Below are positions 1 to 11,241 of a DNA stretch of 64,000 nucleotides, one piece after another. The position numbers and the translations under genes were made by a program. Below the pieces are notes generated by a model, which searched no databases, was not told the origin of the DNA, and saw nothing but the letters and a program-made list of their open reading frames with translations. Position 1 is the stretch's first letter; each line of letters opens with the position of its first letter. The stretch is taken from contig SADC01001189.1 in assembly GCA_004194705.1 (NCBI GenBank), forward strand, positions 110,819 through 174,818. Reading direction: 5' to 3'. Source of the stretch: Ditylenchus dipsaci (lineage: Eukaryota > Nematoda > Chromadorea > Rhabditida > Anguinidae).

Positions 1-96
1 GGAACATCTCGCTGCTTTTATAGCAAAGTGCTATTATTTTTCCGCTTTAACCGTTGTTATGCATTGATTATTCAGAAGAGTGACATATTTCAAGTG

Positions 97-547
97 GTGT
101 ACGGCCAGTTAGCGAGACGGTCAGTTAGCGATGGCCAGTTAGCGATGGTTTTTTCAAAATTTTTGATATTTTTTGCCATAAAAGTACTCCTTTTGTGGAA
201 AACATTTTTTTTGGGGCCACCTAGTGGCTGAAATTTCCTCAGGAATCCGAATCAAAAAAACAGAATTTTAAAATAACGAGTGGTCGCTGAGATATGACCT
301 AAAGTTGGATGGTCATCATTTAAAAATGACAAGCACGCAACTTTAGGTCATATCTCAGCGACCACGCGTTATTTTAAAATTCTGTTTTTTGATTCGGATT
401 CCTGACAAAATTTCAGCTACTGGGTGGCCCAAGAAAAACTGTTTTCCACAAAAAGAGTTCTTTTATGGCAAAAAATATCAAAAATTTTGAAAAAACCATC
501 GCTAACTGGCCATCGCTAACTGACCGTCTCGCTAACTGCCGGTCCCC
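97..547. mobile_element. Palindromic MITE, MULE-like, 10-bp target duplication
   Basis: The left half reappears as its reverse complement in the right half, with ends reading GGCCAGTTAGCGAG and CTCGCTAACTGCCGG. The 10-bp direct repeat ATTTCAAGTG flanks it at 87-96 and 548-557. A 9-11 bp duplication with long terminal inverted repeats fits the Mutator/MULE superfamily. No transposase is present, so it is non-autonomous. Superfamily assignment is inferred from duplication length only. Confidence 0.85.
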
Positions 548-919
548 ATTTCAAGTGATCTGAAAATTTTCTTCTTTCCTAGGTCGATAATTTCATGTGG
601 AAAGCGCCGAGTAAATTTTTTGAACCTCTACAGATACTTCTCACAGAGCTTGAAAAATCAAGATAAATGAAAGTTTCAGATCATTTAAAAAACAGTACCT
701 CATTGCTGCAACGCTGCAGCGTTCATATTTCTTCGTTTTCCTTCTGGGTCTTAAAATAGCTAGGACTTTTTCCAAAAACAAACCAAAATTTTCGCTCATT
801 TCGAAATTACACAGAGACGGACACTTGAGTGTATTTAGCTCTGACAAATGAACGTGGTTAATTCCTAAGTTTGTCGTAGTGAGGTGAGGAAAAAAATGTC
901 GGGTTGATATCCATTGTAC
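548..919. other. Non-coding gap
   Basis: AT-rich sequence between two inverted-repeat elements. The only open frame (minus strand, 68 codons) has no recognisable motif. I see no gene or structured element here. Confidence 0.6.
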
Positions 920-1149
920 GGCTAAGTTTCGGTATACACCCCCCAGTCAAGTTCGGTAAACACCCCTTAGTTTGCCTTGGTCCCCCAAGCTGATTTTTTT
1001 AAATTTTTTCGAAATTTTTGAACACTGTTTTTTATTGGGTTAAAGTTGAAAAAAAATCGGAAAAAAAATTTAAAAAAATCAGCTTGGGGGACCAAGGCAA
1101 ACTGGGGGTGTATACCGAACTTGACTGGGGGTGTATACCGAAACTGCTC
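920..1149. mobile_element. Palindromic MITE with 9-bp target duplication
   Basis: The arms share GTTTCGGTATACACCCCC, then a second copy of the same GGTATACACCCC motif, then TTTGCCTTGGTCCCCCAAGC. The 9-bp direct repeat CCATTGTAC flanks it at 911-919 and 1150-1158. Length is 230 bp and it is non-coding. The duplication length suggests a MULE-type transposase acting in trans. Confidence 0.82.
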
Positions 1150-1258
1150 CCATTGTACAATATAATTAAACAACACGACACGGAAAATTATAAAAATTGT
1201 CATTTTACCCTATTCTCTCTAACTAATCGTGATTTCTGCCTCCGCTTTCTTTGATTTA

Positions 1259-1393
1259 ACAGGCCCTCGATTTAATGGTCACCCTTTGTGGGCTCGATTT
1301 GGCTGTTATTCTGAATAATATAAATAACTACACCCTCAATTTAACGGTTCCTAAAGCCCGGTTCCAAGAAACCATTATATCGAGGGTTTACAG
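1259..1393. mobile_element. Short TIR element of the CCTCGAT(T/A)TAATGG type
   Basis: Inverted ends GGCCCTCGATTTAATGGT and ACCATTATATCGAGGGT enclose about 100 bp. TIRs containing CCTCGATATAA are common in pogo/Tc1-type non-autonomous elements. Flanking duplications were not resolved. Confidence 0.55.
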
Positions 1394-1704
1394 TACGGTA
1401 AGTACTGAGAAAACTCATCAGACACACACATTTTGAAAGAGCACTTATGGAAAATTCGAATTCAGTATTTGGTGAATTCCGGGTCAGGATTTTTGAAATC
1501 GACCAGGGCGGGTTTCGGGTCAGGCTTTTCGGCCGATAATCAGTCAGGTGGGTCAGGGCACTGATCAGCGCAATGCTTCTGTTACTAATGAATTCGATCA
1601 AATTCGAAAATGTATCCAACTGCGGTATTCAACTGGAACTGTATCCAACTGCTGTATCCAATCACAATTCGTATCCAATCCAATGGCAGTCACTAAATTA
1701 TTAG

Positions 1705-1858
1705 CTGTCTTTCAGAAGTAATCGGCTTTTCCATGCCAATTGCGCTGTACAACCGTGAATAAAACTCAAGTTCCGATGAGTTGTAGGAACTTCATATGAC
1801 TTCGCCACATAGTAGTTTGGTCTTGCCATATCGGGCCAGTTCTTGAAACATTTTGGTT
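1705..1858 (+). repeat. tRNA-derived SINE, 5'-truncated copy (copy 1)
   Basis: Matches the shared SINE body: CAGAAGT, then GGCTTTTCCATGC, AATTGCGCTG, AAGTTCCGA, ACTTCGCCACATAGT, CCAGTTCTTGAAACATTTT. The tRNA-like head with A and B boxes is missing or eroded. Same orientation as the other six copies in the window. Confidence 0.75.
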
Positions 1859-1904
1859 TGTAAATTTCGCATTCATTTTTGTGTTTGTTACCGTATCTCT
1901 ATAT

Positions 1905-3110
1905 AGTATTTGGTCGGGGGGTCCGTCCGTCCGTCACACTTTTCATGAATTTATGGTGTTCAAGATTGATTTTTGGCTACTTTTTGCAATTTTATGTTCG
2001 ATATTTTTTCGGAACCCTCAAGTTCAACATCTTAGCTTTCTTTTAAGCACAGACACGTATAATTGAAGTTGCTTCTAAAAAAATTTTTCCTTGCCCTCCA
2101 AACTAGAGATGGTGGATTTTAGCCTGGATTTGAGGTGGCATTTTGTGTTCAAGCCCAATTTTTTGCTATGTTTAGTTAACTCATGTTCGTTATTTCACCG
2201 GAACCCTCAAGTTCAACATCTTAGCTTTCTTTTAAGCACAGACACGTATAATTGAAGTTGCTTCTAAAAAAAATTTTCCTTGCCCTCCAAATTGGTGATG
2301 GTCGATTTTGGCCTGGATTTAAGGTGGATTTTCGGGTTTAAACCCACTTTTTGGCCAGTTTTTGCCAATTAATGTCCGATATCTCTGCGGAACCTTCAAG
2401 TAAAACATCTTGGCATCCTTTTAAGCACAAAACACGTATAATCAAAGTTGCTTCTAAAAAAATTTTTCCTTGCCCTCCAAATCGGAGATGGTGGATTTCA
2501 AGGGTAGGCGAGGATAAGCGAGGATAAGCGAGGATAAGCGAGGGTAGGCGAGGATAGGCGAGGATGGGCAAGGGTAGGCGAGGATGGGCAAGGGTAGGCG
2601 AGGATAGGCGAGGATGGGCAAGAGCAGGTGAGAATGGGCGAGGATGGGCGAGGGTAAGCGAGGAGAGGCGAGGATGGGCAAGGGTAGGCGAGGATGGGCG
2701 AGGGTAGGCGAGGATAGGCGAGGGTAGGGAAGGATGGGCAAGGGTAGGCGAGGATAGGCGAGGATGGGCAAGAGCAGGTGAGAATGGGCGAGGATGGGCG
2801 AGGGTAGGCGAGGAGAGGCGAGGATGGGCAAGGGTAGGCGAGGATGGGCGAGGATAGGCGAGGATAGGCGAGGGTAGGCGAGAATAGGCGAGGATGGGCA
2901 AGGGTAGACGAGGATAGGCGAGAATGGGCATGAGCAGGTGAGAATGGGCGAGGGTAGGCGAGGTAGAGTAGCTTAGTCAACAGGTAGGGTGGATGATCTA
3001 CCCTAACCATTAACGCACTCGAAAGATAAATCTACCCGAACTACTAATGTACATGAACAACTAATGTTCCCGAACAACATAGGCGCCGATAGGCGCCTGC
3101 AGACCCTAGT
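1905..3110 (-). repeat. Composite repeat: about 180-bp tandem units plus G-rich minisatellite (copy A)
   Basis: Left to right: a GTCCGTCCGTCCGTCACAC edge; about three tandem units of roughly 180 bp, each carrying CTTGCCCTCCAA and ending near a GGTGGATTT-like motif; a 10-bp minisatellite (2498-2966); and an edge GGCGCCTGCAGACCCTAGT. The same parts in opposite order and orientation occur at 17,815-18,830, so this is a dispersed repeat family. No coding sequence or TIRs are seen. A Helitron-like or satellite-derived origin is possible but unproven. Confidence 0.75.
2498..2966. repeat. 10-bp G-rich minisatellite, unit AGGCGAGGAT with variants
   Basis: About 45 imperfect copies of AGGCGAGGAT / AGGCGAGGGT / GGGCAAGGGT. 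The plus strand is almost pure purine with strong G over C skew. A 10-bp unit without stops in any frame gives overlapping minus-strand ORFs of 125-197 codons reading as Ser/Pro/Leu/Ala/His/Tyr repeats. These are by-products of the repeat, not genes. Confidence 0.95.
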
Positions 3111-3113
3111 TTG

Positions 3114-3370
3114 CTGTAATAATCGGCCATGGCCGTTTATTTTTCAACCACTAAAAATCGAAAAAAAAATTTCGATTTTGAGATTTTTGGGTGCTCAACC
3201 ACAATCTGAAAAGTGGAACCAGGAGGGCTCATGGTAACTAAGAAAATGCATGAAACAGACTTGAAAAATATTGACTCTGGACTGAGATATAGGTCTCTGG
3301 GGTGGCCGTTTATTAGAGAGTGGCCGTTTAATAGAGAGTGGCCGATTATTAGAGCAAATACGGTAAAAGG
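3114..3370. mobile_element. MITE related to the 56,957 element
   Basis: Ends carry GGCCATGGCCG and GTGGCCGATTATTAGAG with AAATACGGTAAA at the right. The interior (CGAAATTTTT-type run, TTGGGTGCTCAACCA, GGACTGAGATATAGG) matches, in inverse orientation, the element at 56,957-57,218. Non-coding. Confidence 0.65.
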
Positions 3371-3643
3371 TATGCACGTGCGCGACCCAGAAAAAAAGGC
3401 GAGGACAGCAGTGCTTTTCTCTCTTAAAATTTTTTACAATCGTTATTATAAATTTGGCTAAAGTTTTCTGTCTCAAATTAAAAGGATTTCGCAGATCAAA
3501 ATCAAACGCTGAATGATTGTTCGAATTATCCTTGTGTGTTTTCTTATTCATTACAACCGATGACTTCTTGGGTAATCTCAAAAACTACAAAAAAATAAAT
3601 AAAAAACACTTCGATCTACTATCTAAAATATTTTTTATCGAAT

Positions 3644-4192
3644 AAAGTGTGGGTTATATTTAAAATTGGCCATAGAATACTGAATTTTGGCCATAGAATA
3701 CTGAAAAATGGCCATAGATTTCTGAAAATTGGCCATAGATCTCTGAATTTTAACCATACTCGCTAGAAATCATGTTTCAACCACTTTTTAAGATGCTCTT
3801 GGACCTGAAACATACTGAAAAGATGTTTTGAGCGTGTCGATGACACTTTTCCGAGAAAAAAATTCTGTAATTTTTCCGACCATTGGTCGCTCAGGCCAAA
3901 AAGTCAAATTTCGGTCAAAAAAAATGCTCGGAAAATTGTCATCGACACCCTTAAAACATCTTTTCAGGATGCTTCAGGTCCAAGAGCATCATAAAAAGTG
4001 GTTGAAACATGATTTCGAGCGAGTATGGCTAAAATTCAGAAATCTATGGCCAATTTTCAGAAATCTATGGCCATTTTTCAAAAATCTATGGCCATTTTTC
4101 AATATTCTATGGTTAACACAGATCTATGGCCAAAATTCAGTATTCTATGGCCATTTTCACAATTCTATGGCCAAAATTAAATACCACCCATA
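3644..4192. mobile_element. Foldback element with tandem about 20-bp arm repeats
   Basis: Both arms are arrays of about 20-bp units built on TGGCCATAGAATACTGAA (left) and its reverse complement TTCAGTATTCTATGGCCA (right), four to seven units each. An inner unique palindrome contains AAACATGTTTTCAG-like and GTCGATGACA motifs. Tandemly repeated arms are the hallmark of Foldback-type elements. No transposase found. Confidence 0.85.
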
Positions 4193-4565
4193 AAGTGTCC
4201 CGATCAGGGCTGCGACGCGGGAAAAACCAGAAAAACAGAAGTAAGTTTATGGTTCTTATTTGTAGGATTTGTGTAACTTTTGATCATAATGAAATATAGG
4301 CAACTTAAAAATTTATGTAAAGGTCATAATGATCAGTGCCCGTATTCAGGGCGCAAAACGTAAAAAAGTCTGTCCGATTTTGGAACCGATTCTGTTCCAT
4401 TTTCGGGGCTGTTTTTGGAACAGATCGGTTCCAAAATCGGTCCGATTTTGGAACCGATTTTTGTACCGATTTCGTACCGATTTTATAACAGATTTTTTGT
4501 ACCGCTTGTTTTGCAGATTGTTTTATCGTTGTTGTACCAATTTTGGTAACACTTTACTTGGAATA

Positions 4566-4690
4566 CTCGGAATTATGTCTAAGGTAAGTGAGTGCGCGCA
4601 TCTCTAACAATCAAGCCCCCTGCGCCCCTTCGGGGGCGCAGGGGCTTGGGGGCTTGGAGTTGAGATGCGCACACCACATACCTTAGACAC
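4566..4690. repeat. Hairpin repeat, partner of 48,562-48,630
   Basis: ATGTCTAAGGTAAGTGAGTG is matched downstream by CATACCTTAGACAC in reverse complement. Between them is a GC-rich perfect hairpin around CCTGCGCCCCTTCGGGGGCG. The left half recurs at 48,565 as CTCGGAATTATGTCTAAGG. Confidence 0.7.
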
Positions 4691-5186
4691 AAATCACTCA
4701 AAAGTGACTCTGGATGCATGAAAAAGCATGCATACCAGAGTTATTTATGCGGTAGGCCCCAGTGTTCAAAACTATGTTCAACATCTTCTTGTTAGTGCCC
4801 TTGTGTGATTAGTGGCCCCCTTTTATTCCCTTCCCCTCCCTATACAGCCCTTAATCCCTTCAAAATTCAAAAGGCGCGAATTCAAATTTTTCAAATTTTG
4901 ATTAAAATCCATGATACCCCCCTGTGGTTTGAAAAAAAATTTTTTTCACTCTACCGGAAACGATTGGTAAATTCGCGCCTAAATCGGGGTCGAGAAACAC
5001 GAATATGCAATCGGTTTTTCAAAATTGTCATCAAAAGTGGGTCAGCCGTGGGGGGGGTCAAATAAAGTCAAGCCCCAATTTTTGTAAATAAATTTTTTTC
5101 TGGGTAAAAGGACAGTTCGCAACGGTTTTTTCAAATTATATTTTTTTTCTATGTTACAGTTTTGCTGGATGTCTCATGTAGCAACA

Positions 5187-5543
5187 AAACCAAGTGGTCG
5201 TCTACTTGGATAATTTTTTTTTATGTTTATCGGGTTCCGAAACGATTTTTCTGCACTAATTAGAGCATGCTGAAGATGGTTTAACAGTGGTGAAATTGCG
5301 TTTTATCGAGAAATTTTCGAGTTACCGCTAACGCTTGATTTTGATAAATCAAGAATTAGCAATAACTCAAATTTTTTTTTCAAAATTAAGCAATAACTCA
5401 AAAACGTGATTTTACCATATTTACCATTGTCAAACCATCTTCAGCATGCTCAAATTAGTGCAGAAAAATTATTTCGGAACCCGAAAACATTTAAAAAAAA
5501 TTGATCCAAGTGGACGACTACTTGGTTCACGACCACTTGGTCT
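5187..5543. mobile_element. MITE family 'ACCAAGTGGTCGTC' (copy 1)
   Basis: Ends read AAACCAAGTGGTCGTCTACT and its near reverse complement. The arms include GAGCATGCTGAAGATGGTTT. A second full copy is at 36,131-36,449 and a half copy near 57,527-57,640. Non-coding. Confidence 0.8.
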
Positions 5544-5545
5544 AA

Positions 5546-6095
5546 ATTAAGGAGGGGTTGCTGCAGAGTTTCATATACACGTCACCGAGGTTGTTGGTTC
5601 GAGCCCATCTGAGTGTGAACTTTATTTTTCACCTCCATTTTTAACTAGCTAAATGAGTTCTAAGTGTATGGCCGCAAGTTGGGTCGTTTATCGTTCACGA
5701 TTTAAGTAATAAAGTAACACTTCACACCGATGATCGGGGAGAGGGAGCCTATGATACCGGTGTCAAAATTATTTAGATAGATACTCTTTAAGTCACGTAC
5801 CTACCTCGGCACGGGCTTTTCTCAGGAAAGTTGCTGTTTGGGTATTATTAAACCATGTTCAACGCTTGGTTTTGGGTAAGATACAATGGTTTTTAATTAT
5901 TTTTGACAAAATCTAAAATTTTGGATTTTGGAGCTGGATACTCTTTTTAGGCAGGTACCCGATGGTTAACATGCTTGCTCGGAAGTTAAAATAGCCTTTT
6001 CAGACTATTTAAAAAATTTTTAAATCACTATATCATAATGGCGCCCAAATGAGGGCGCCCAAACGAGGGCGCCCAAATGAGCTTTGCCCAAATGA
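5546..6095. other. Non-coding stretch with a tRNA-like B-box motif
   Basis: Contains GGTTGTTGGTTCGAGCCC near 5588, resembling a pol III B box, and the tandem GGCGCCCAAATGAG-type units at 6040-6090. No paired A box or cloverleaf was found, and no gene is supported. Confidence 0.4.
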
Positions 6096-6103
6096 GTGGT
6101 AAC

Positions 6104-6976
6104 TAGGCTTGGGGACGGGACGGGAATCCCACGGGATTTCCGGTTTGGGAGTCCCGAAAATTTTCTAAATCCGATCCCGAATCCCGCCGGCCCAAAGGCT
6201 AAAATCCCGAATCCCGCCGGTCCATTTTCCGTTTTTATTCAAATCCCGAAAAATCCCGAAATTTGATAAATCGCTTTTTTAAGGCGGCTTCAATGTTTTT
6301 ATGATGTTCCGTATGGGTGCTAAAATAATCTGGAACGTCGCATTCACTAAAACAGCTTTTATCATTTCACAGGGCACTTTTGATATAAAACCCTTTTTTC
6401 AAGTTCGTTGCCTAGTCGGGTGTGACCCATTTTGACTTAACTGTTTAAATTTTTTTACCATAGTAGTCAGCACAAATTGATTCTTAAAATTATAAGAATT
6501 TCGAATTTGCCTTAAGAATTTCGACTTTATCATAAGAATTTCGACTTTGCCGATCGATTTCGTAAAGGAAAAAGTTTAAATTTTACTTTACTGTGGTCAC
6601 TTTAACTATATATTTAACTATATAGAATAAACTATACGAGCTGCAGTTAACTGTACAAGCCAAAGTTAACTGTACAGCCGATTATACTTACCGGTTGGTG
6701 GTAAATTTTATCGGCTGTAATAAGTTACCAGTAAGATACCGTGGTAACTTAAAGACTTTAAGTTACCACGGTAATTCAAGTCAAAAATTGGCCCTCAAAG
6801 GCCAATTTTGTTCCGGATCATAAAAGAAATTTTTTTAGAATATTCACTTTGCGATTTTTTGAAAAAATCCAGAATGCCGCGGCATTCCCGGGATTCTCCT
6901 GGCGGGAATCCCGAATCCCGAAAATTTTTGGAATCCCGATCCCGAATCCCGCCGGTACCCCAAATCCCCAAGCCTA
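6104..6976. mobile_element. hAT-type MITE, TAGGCTTGGGGA ends, exact 8-bp TSD
   Basis: Left end TAGGCTTGGGGACGGGACGG; right end CCCCAAATCCCCAAGCCTA. The 8-bp direct repeat GTGGTAAC flanks it at 6096-6103 and 6977-6984. Subterminal regions are packed with AATCCCGAATCCCG motifs on both sides. An 8-bp duplication, a TIR of this shape and subterminal motif arrays are the hAT signature. No transposase, so non-autonomous. Confidence 0.9.
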
Positions 6977-7320
6977 GTGGTAACCGTGCGTTGAATTAGC
7001 ATAGAATTCTGAACACTTAAACGAGAATATGACATGGCACCCAAAACTAGCATATAGGGTGTCGATATACGGTTTAATCTTATTTTCTGTCGATTTGCGC
7101 CCTGAATACGGGCACAGGTTTAGCACTTCATCTCATCTACCCAGAAGTAACTGGAACTACAGATAATTTTGAGATGAAGCGCTAAATCTGTTCATTATGA
7201 CCTATACCCAAATTTCAAAGTTATCTATATGTCATAATGATAAAGAACTACACAAATCCTACAGAATAAGAACCATAAACTTACTTCTGTTTTGTGGTTT
7301 TTCCCGCGTCGCAGCCCCGG

Positions 7321-7764
7321 AGCCGACGGTTAAACACAAAACTTTGAGAAATATTTTAACTTTATGCCCACAGCAAAATATTAATGCATAGACAGTTATT
7401 GTTGGGAAAGTTTTAATATTCAACTGGTAGTTATGCTGATAACTCTAACTACGTCAAAACAACTAGTAGAAAATGATCAGTTCGCGTTCTGTAATGTTGA
7501 TCTTCTAACTTGTGAGTAGTTAAAAGTAAACGATCTGAAATGTTGATGCTTTTATTTACTTCCTCAATTTATGCATACTTTAGAGTTTATATTTGTTTAG
7601 ACTGAGATTAATCCATAAATTCAAGTAAATAGGTCTGCTTAAAGAATAGGCTGTTCTGCCAACAAAAAAACACATTACTTTTTAATGTTTTATTAAAACA
7701 AACAAATTACGGGATGTGTGTTCTCGCTTGTTCAAAAATATAAATAGAAAACTGTTTTTGATAG
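7321..7764. other. Non-coding stretch
   Basis: AT-rich sequence without a supported gene, tandem repeat or clear inverted repeat. Confidence 0.5.
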
Positions 7765-8505
7765 TTTTTTTGGGGGCTATTTGCGGTTACTTTTTGATCT
7801 TGATTTCTACCATGATTTTCAGCTTTTTTTTGCTATCTATTCAAGGCATGGTTCTCAAAATATACAAATTTGTATAGATATACAAGGTATACAAAATCTA
7901 TGCAAAATTTGCTTATCTTCTTTCTTCCTTTTATCCTCACTTTTGTCAAAAACTTTTTTCACGGTGAAAAATAAAGTTGTGCAGGAGATCGAGCTCTACA
8001 ATTTTTCTTTTTACCGTGAAAAAAGTTTTTGACAAAACTGAGGAAAAAAGACGAAAGAAGACTAGCAAAATTTTGTATAGATTTTGTATATCTATACAAA
8101 TTTGTATATTTTGAGAACCATGCCTCAAGGTAGGGAGGACTTTAAAGGTTTGGAATAAATATTGGGACGTATCAAGAGAAATCTTAGGTCGTGTCAAAAG
8201 TTTGCAGCGTTTTTTTCAATAGCCATATTTCTAGCATTGCGTTTTTACAAAAGTTTTTTTATCAAATTTTCAAAGTTTACCACTGTTTTGGTAGCTGAAA
8301 ATCTTGGCTACAAAATGAGTGGTGAACTTTTAAAAAATTGATGAAAAATCTATTGTAAAAATGCAATGCCATAAATATGGCTTTTGAAAAAAACGCTGCG
8401 AGCTTTTGACACGACCTAATATTTGCAAATAGACCCCTCATACTGTCCTGTGGCGGTAAAAAAATAGAATGCAATGTCAAAAAGTAGCCGCAAATGTCTC
8501 ACCCA
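7765..8505. mobile_element. Cluster of nested palindromic elements
   Basis: Outer arms GGCTATTTGCGGTTACTTTT (7768) and AAAAAGTAGCCGCAAATGTC (8478). Inside are a 290-bp palindrome (about 7843-8133; arms ATGGTTCTCAAAATATACAA and inverse) and a second palindrome (about 8188-8420; arms TCGTGTCAAAAGTTTGCAGC and inverse). At least two insertion events are implied. Confidence 0.75.
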
Positions 8506-10344
8506 AATATATCGAAGTCCCCAGATTAAATATTCTAGCAAAATATTTTCATAAGCGGAGTGAAACCATACATTCAGCTAACTAATTAAAATTTATCTTT
8601 GTTCCCTTCTAACAAATTTGTCTAGGATTGAATCTAAAAGAGCTCTTTTCCACCAAAAAAACCTTGTTGCCTTAGCAAAACTTTTTGGACTGACGAATTA
8701 TTTTGTTTTACAGAGTGCAGCAAGGAATTTGTCTGATTTAAAACGGCTATAATTTTTTCCTAATACAATCTGGAATTACAGATCATCTTCTTTGGGAGTG
8801 CAAGTCTATTTGATATCCAATATTAAAAATTGATTATATGACACCCTGACCTGTTCCTGAAAGGTATCATATTGTCGAGGTTAAACTCTAGTGTCGAGAG
8901 CACGATTTCACTTGGCTTTTTCCTTCAGCTTAGGCCGCAACCATCTAGACTTCTAGGTAAAATACAGTATCTAGGCTACACGAAAACCAAGCAGAAATCG
9001 TGTGTTGACATTTATACCAAATAAATTTGGGGCTCTAAGGAAGTTTATTTTCGAAAACAGAATTTTGAGATTACGTCAGGAAAAAGTTTTTCGGTCTTAT
9101 AAGACCAGACCAATTTGATGCCATGCCCCGTATTTTCAGCTTTTTAATTATAATTTTTATTTTTCTTGCTTTTAAAGAATGTTTTTTGATTGTAATCTTT
9201 GGCAATGAAACCTTTGCATGGTTGTCATGTGTGTCTACAAAATGCTGGGACCAGCCTATTCTCATTATCCGTGTGCAAAAAAAGAATGGTTGTTGAATCG
9301 TCTCTTTTTCAACTTTTTTCGGTACTCAAAAGCCGGAAATGGCCAACAATCGATATTATTGCAGCCAATTGCTCGATCATTACCCCACCTGCCAGCCATT
9401 CATTCTTTTGAACGGTGCTCTTGTCTTTCTTCTTCTCTGTAGGCTTCTTTTGTTGTTTGTGGTGGGGTGGTGACGACGGCCCACTGAACCCCTTCTGTTT
9501 GGGGTTCTTCTTTTTTTATAAGGAGGAAGAGGTTGGAGGCCTCAATGGCTAATTTAGTTTGGCAGTTTAATTTCATTTAATTTTTTCTCCACAATCGACA
9601 GGAAGAAAGGCAGACTCACTGCTTCATAATATTATTATTGTGGTCCTGGTCTTGCTCTTTCTCCCAGCAAAACACAATAGGCACAAAACTACAGCGGATT
9701 GAATTTTATACCGTAGCGGACAAAGATGAACGTTTGGATAATTTTTCTTCAAAAAAAATTGGGCATTACATTAGTCCTTAGTCAAGGACAAACAAAAATA
9801 TACCCATTTGTTTGGTTAGTCAAGGGATGCAAATCCGCATACAATTCGAGACAAAAAAAATTCTCGGCTCTTGCTTAGATTTTTTTGTAAAAAATGTAAG
9901 TTTCATTGGTTCTACTGCAGAATCCGGTGCCAAAAAACAACAATAGGGGGGACCAAGCTGTTTTTTTGGCACCGGATTTTGCAGTAGACCCGTTTCATTT
10001 GTCGTGTTTTTTCTGGTGTTTAACCTTGTTGGAATAACGCATTTTCAGGTATATCCCATAAAATTCAGGTCACTGAATCTGGTCGTACTTTTATTGAAAA
10101 AAAAAAAACACTGGCGTCGGGTGCACCGTCACTAGCCGATATAGCCGCCAAAACGAAATTGCTTTAAAACTTTAACTATTGGCTCCAATCAAAACTTCAA
10201 CTTTCATCATTTTTAGGATATTTGGGTACGCTTTTTAAATTGCTTTGTCTTGTTCCTCCAAAGCAAAATGTTAACTTTCAGCCAGAAGTAAAAAAGATTC
10301 GGAAAATTTATTAAACTAACTCTAATTGTTTGTTTATGCTTTAG
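8506..10344. other. Non-coding stretch
   Basis: Mostly unique AT-rich DNA. A short hairpin at about 9915-9985 pairs CTGCAGAATCCGGTGCC with GGCACCGGATTTTGCAG. Open frames near 9200-9440 lack splice context or motifs, so I call no gene. Confidence 0.5.
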
Positions 10345-10725
10345 TGAAACTTAATTAAAAGACCATGAAACTTAATAAGCACAACAATTTGCGAAATTCG
10401 AATTCGCGCGGGACCACCATAATTTTGTCCATAATCTTTTCAAATTAATTTTAGGTGTTCATTGAAAATTTGAATTTAATTTATGAGTGGATTTCTAACA
10501 TAGACTCATATAAGTAGTTATGGTGAAGTGTAAGTAGGATAAGTCGTCCGGTCTGGCAATGTCGAGCAACATTTGGCTCGACTAGTAAACGGTTCTATAT
10601 ATTGAAAAAATTTTACATGCTAACAAAAAAACAATTCGAAAACATTATTGACAAAATTATGGTGGTCCGGCGCGAATTCAAAATTCCCAAATTGCTGTGC
10701 TTATCAAGTTTCATGGTCCTTTAAC
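10345..10725. mobile_element. Inverted-repeat element
   Basis: Left arm AGACCATGAAACTTAATAAG ... GGACCACCATAATTTTGTC is matched by the right arm ACAAAATTATGGTGGTCC ... CTTATCAAGTTTCATGGTC. The spacer (about 150 bp) is unique. Non-coding. Confidence 0.8.
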
Positions 10726-10990
10726 TTCCATTTATCAGTTAAAAAACGGTCGCCAATTGGTCTCATCTTAAGTTAGGATTCCTAAAGTACGAATTATGAT
10801 TTGAACATTAATTAAAGGGTTGCTTGTTTTTGGATGTGTGTTTTTCAATTAAACTTAATGCAATCGGTTCTTATGTGTTGTTTTTCGGAGCAATCATGTT
10901 AAATGTGAATACCTTTTTTGATAGGATTACTTACTTTCCACTTTGTGATAATCTCATGTTTTGTACACAATTTACAACCATCACTGCTCA

Positions 10991-11241
10991 TATAGATCAG
11001 GTTTGGAGCAGGGAGGGAGCTCCCTCAGACTATTACTACTACCACTACACAGACATATCCAGCCAGATTGGCCATGCCATATTCCTCCTATGCCTCTAGG
11101 CCCAAGAAGGGGACCAAACGAGCAGAGCATGGCAGACCAGTGCTTGAGTGCAACAATAATGACACCAGCAGCACCACGAGGAGTAAGCCCAAATCAGTGA
11201 CTCTAGCAGATCCAGCTGGGATTAACGGTCATATTCGGTGG
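10991..11241 (+). CDS. Candidate 5' exon of the ClC channel gene (cytosolic N-terminus)
   Basis: The plus-strand frame reads ARLAMPYSSYASRPKKGTKR, then a Ser/Thr/Asn stretch and KPKSVTLADPAG. Its base composition is richer and more codon-like than the surroundings, and it lies upstream of, and in the same orientation as, the first certain ClC exon (13,037). ClC-1/2 channels have a poorly conserved basic cytosolic N-terminus, so homology cannot confirm it. A donor after 11,241 would keep the phase with the 13,037 exon. The start codon and boundary are uncertain. Confidence 0.4.

Larger units (their letters stand above)
4201..7325. mobile_element. Large inverted-repeat-bounded block, about 3.1 kb
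   Basis: A left arm (about 4205-4365: GCTGCGACGCGGGAAAAACC, AAGTAAGTTTATGGTTCTTAT, CCGTATTCAGGGCGCAAA) is matched in reverse complement by a right arm (about 7087-7318). The interior holds other elements (5187-5543, 6104-6976) but no recognisable transposase, so this looks like a non-autonomous element later used as an insertion target. Exact ends and target duplication were not resolved. Confidence 0.65.

Noticed and set aside
2338..3010. Three overlapping minus-strand ORFs of 125-197 codons rich in Pro, Ser, Leu, Ala, His
   Set aside because: All three frames of the same 10-bp minisatellite are open because the unit contains no stop; the sequence is a tandem repeat, not a gene.
7781..8197. 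Two 83-codon ORFs with similar sequence on opposite strands
   Set aside because: The similarity is caused by the 7843-8133 palindrome.
9199..9442. Two overlapping plus-strand ORFs
   Set aside because: No splice context, no motif; composition matches the surrounding non-coding DNA.
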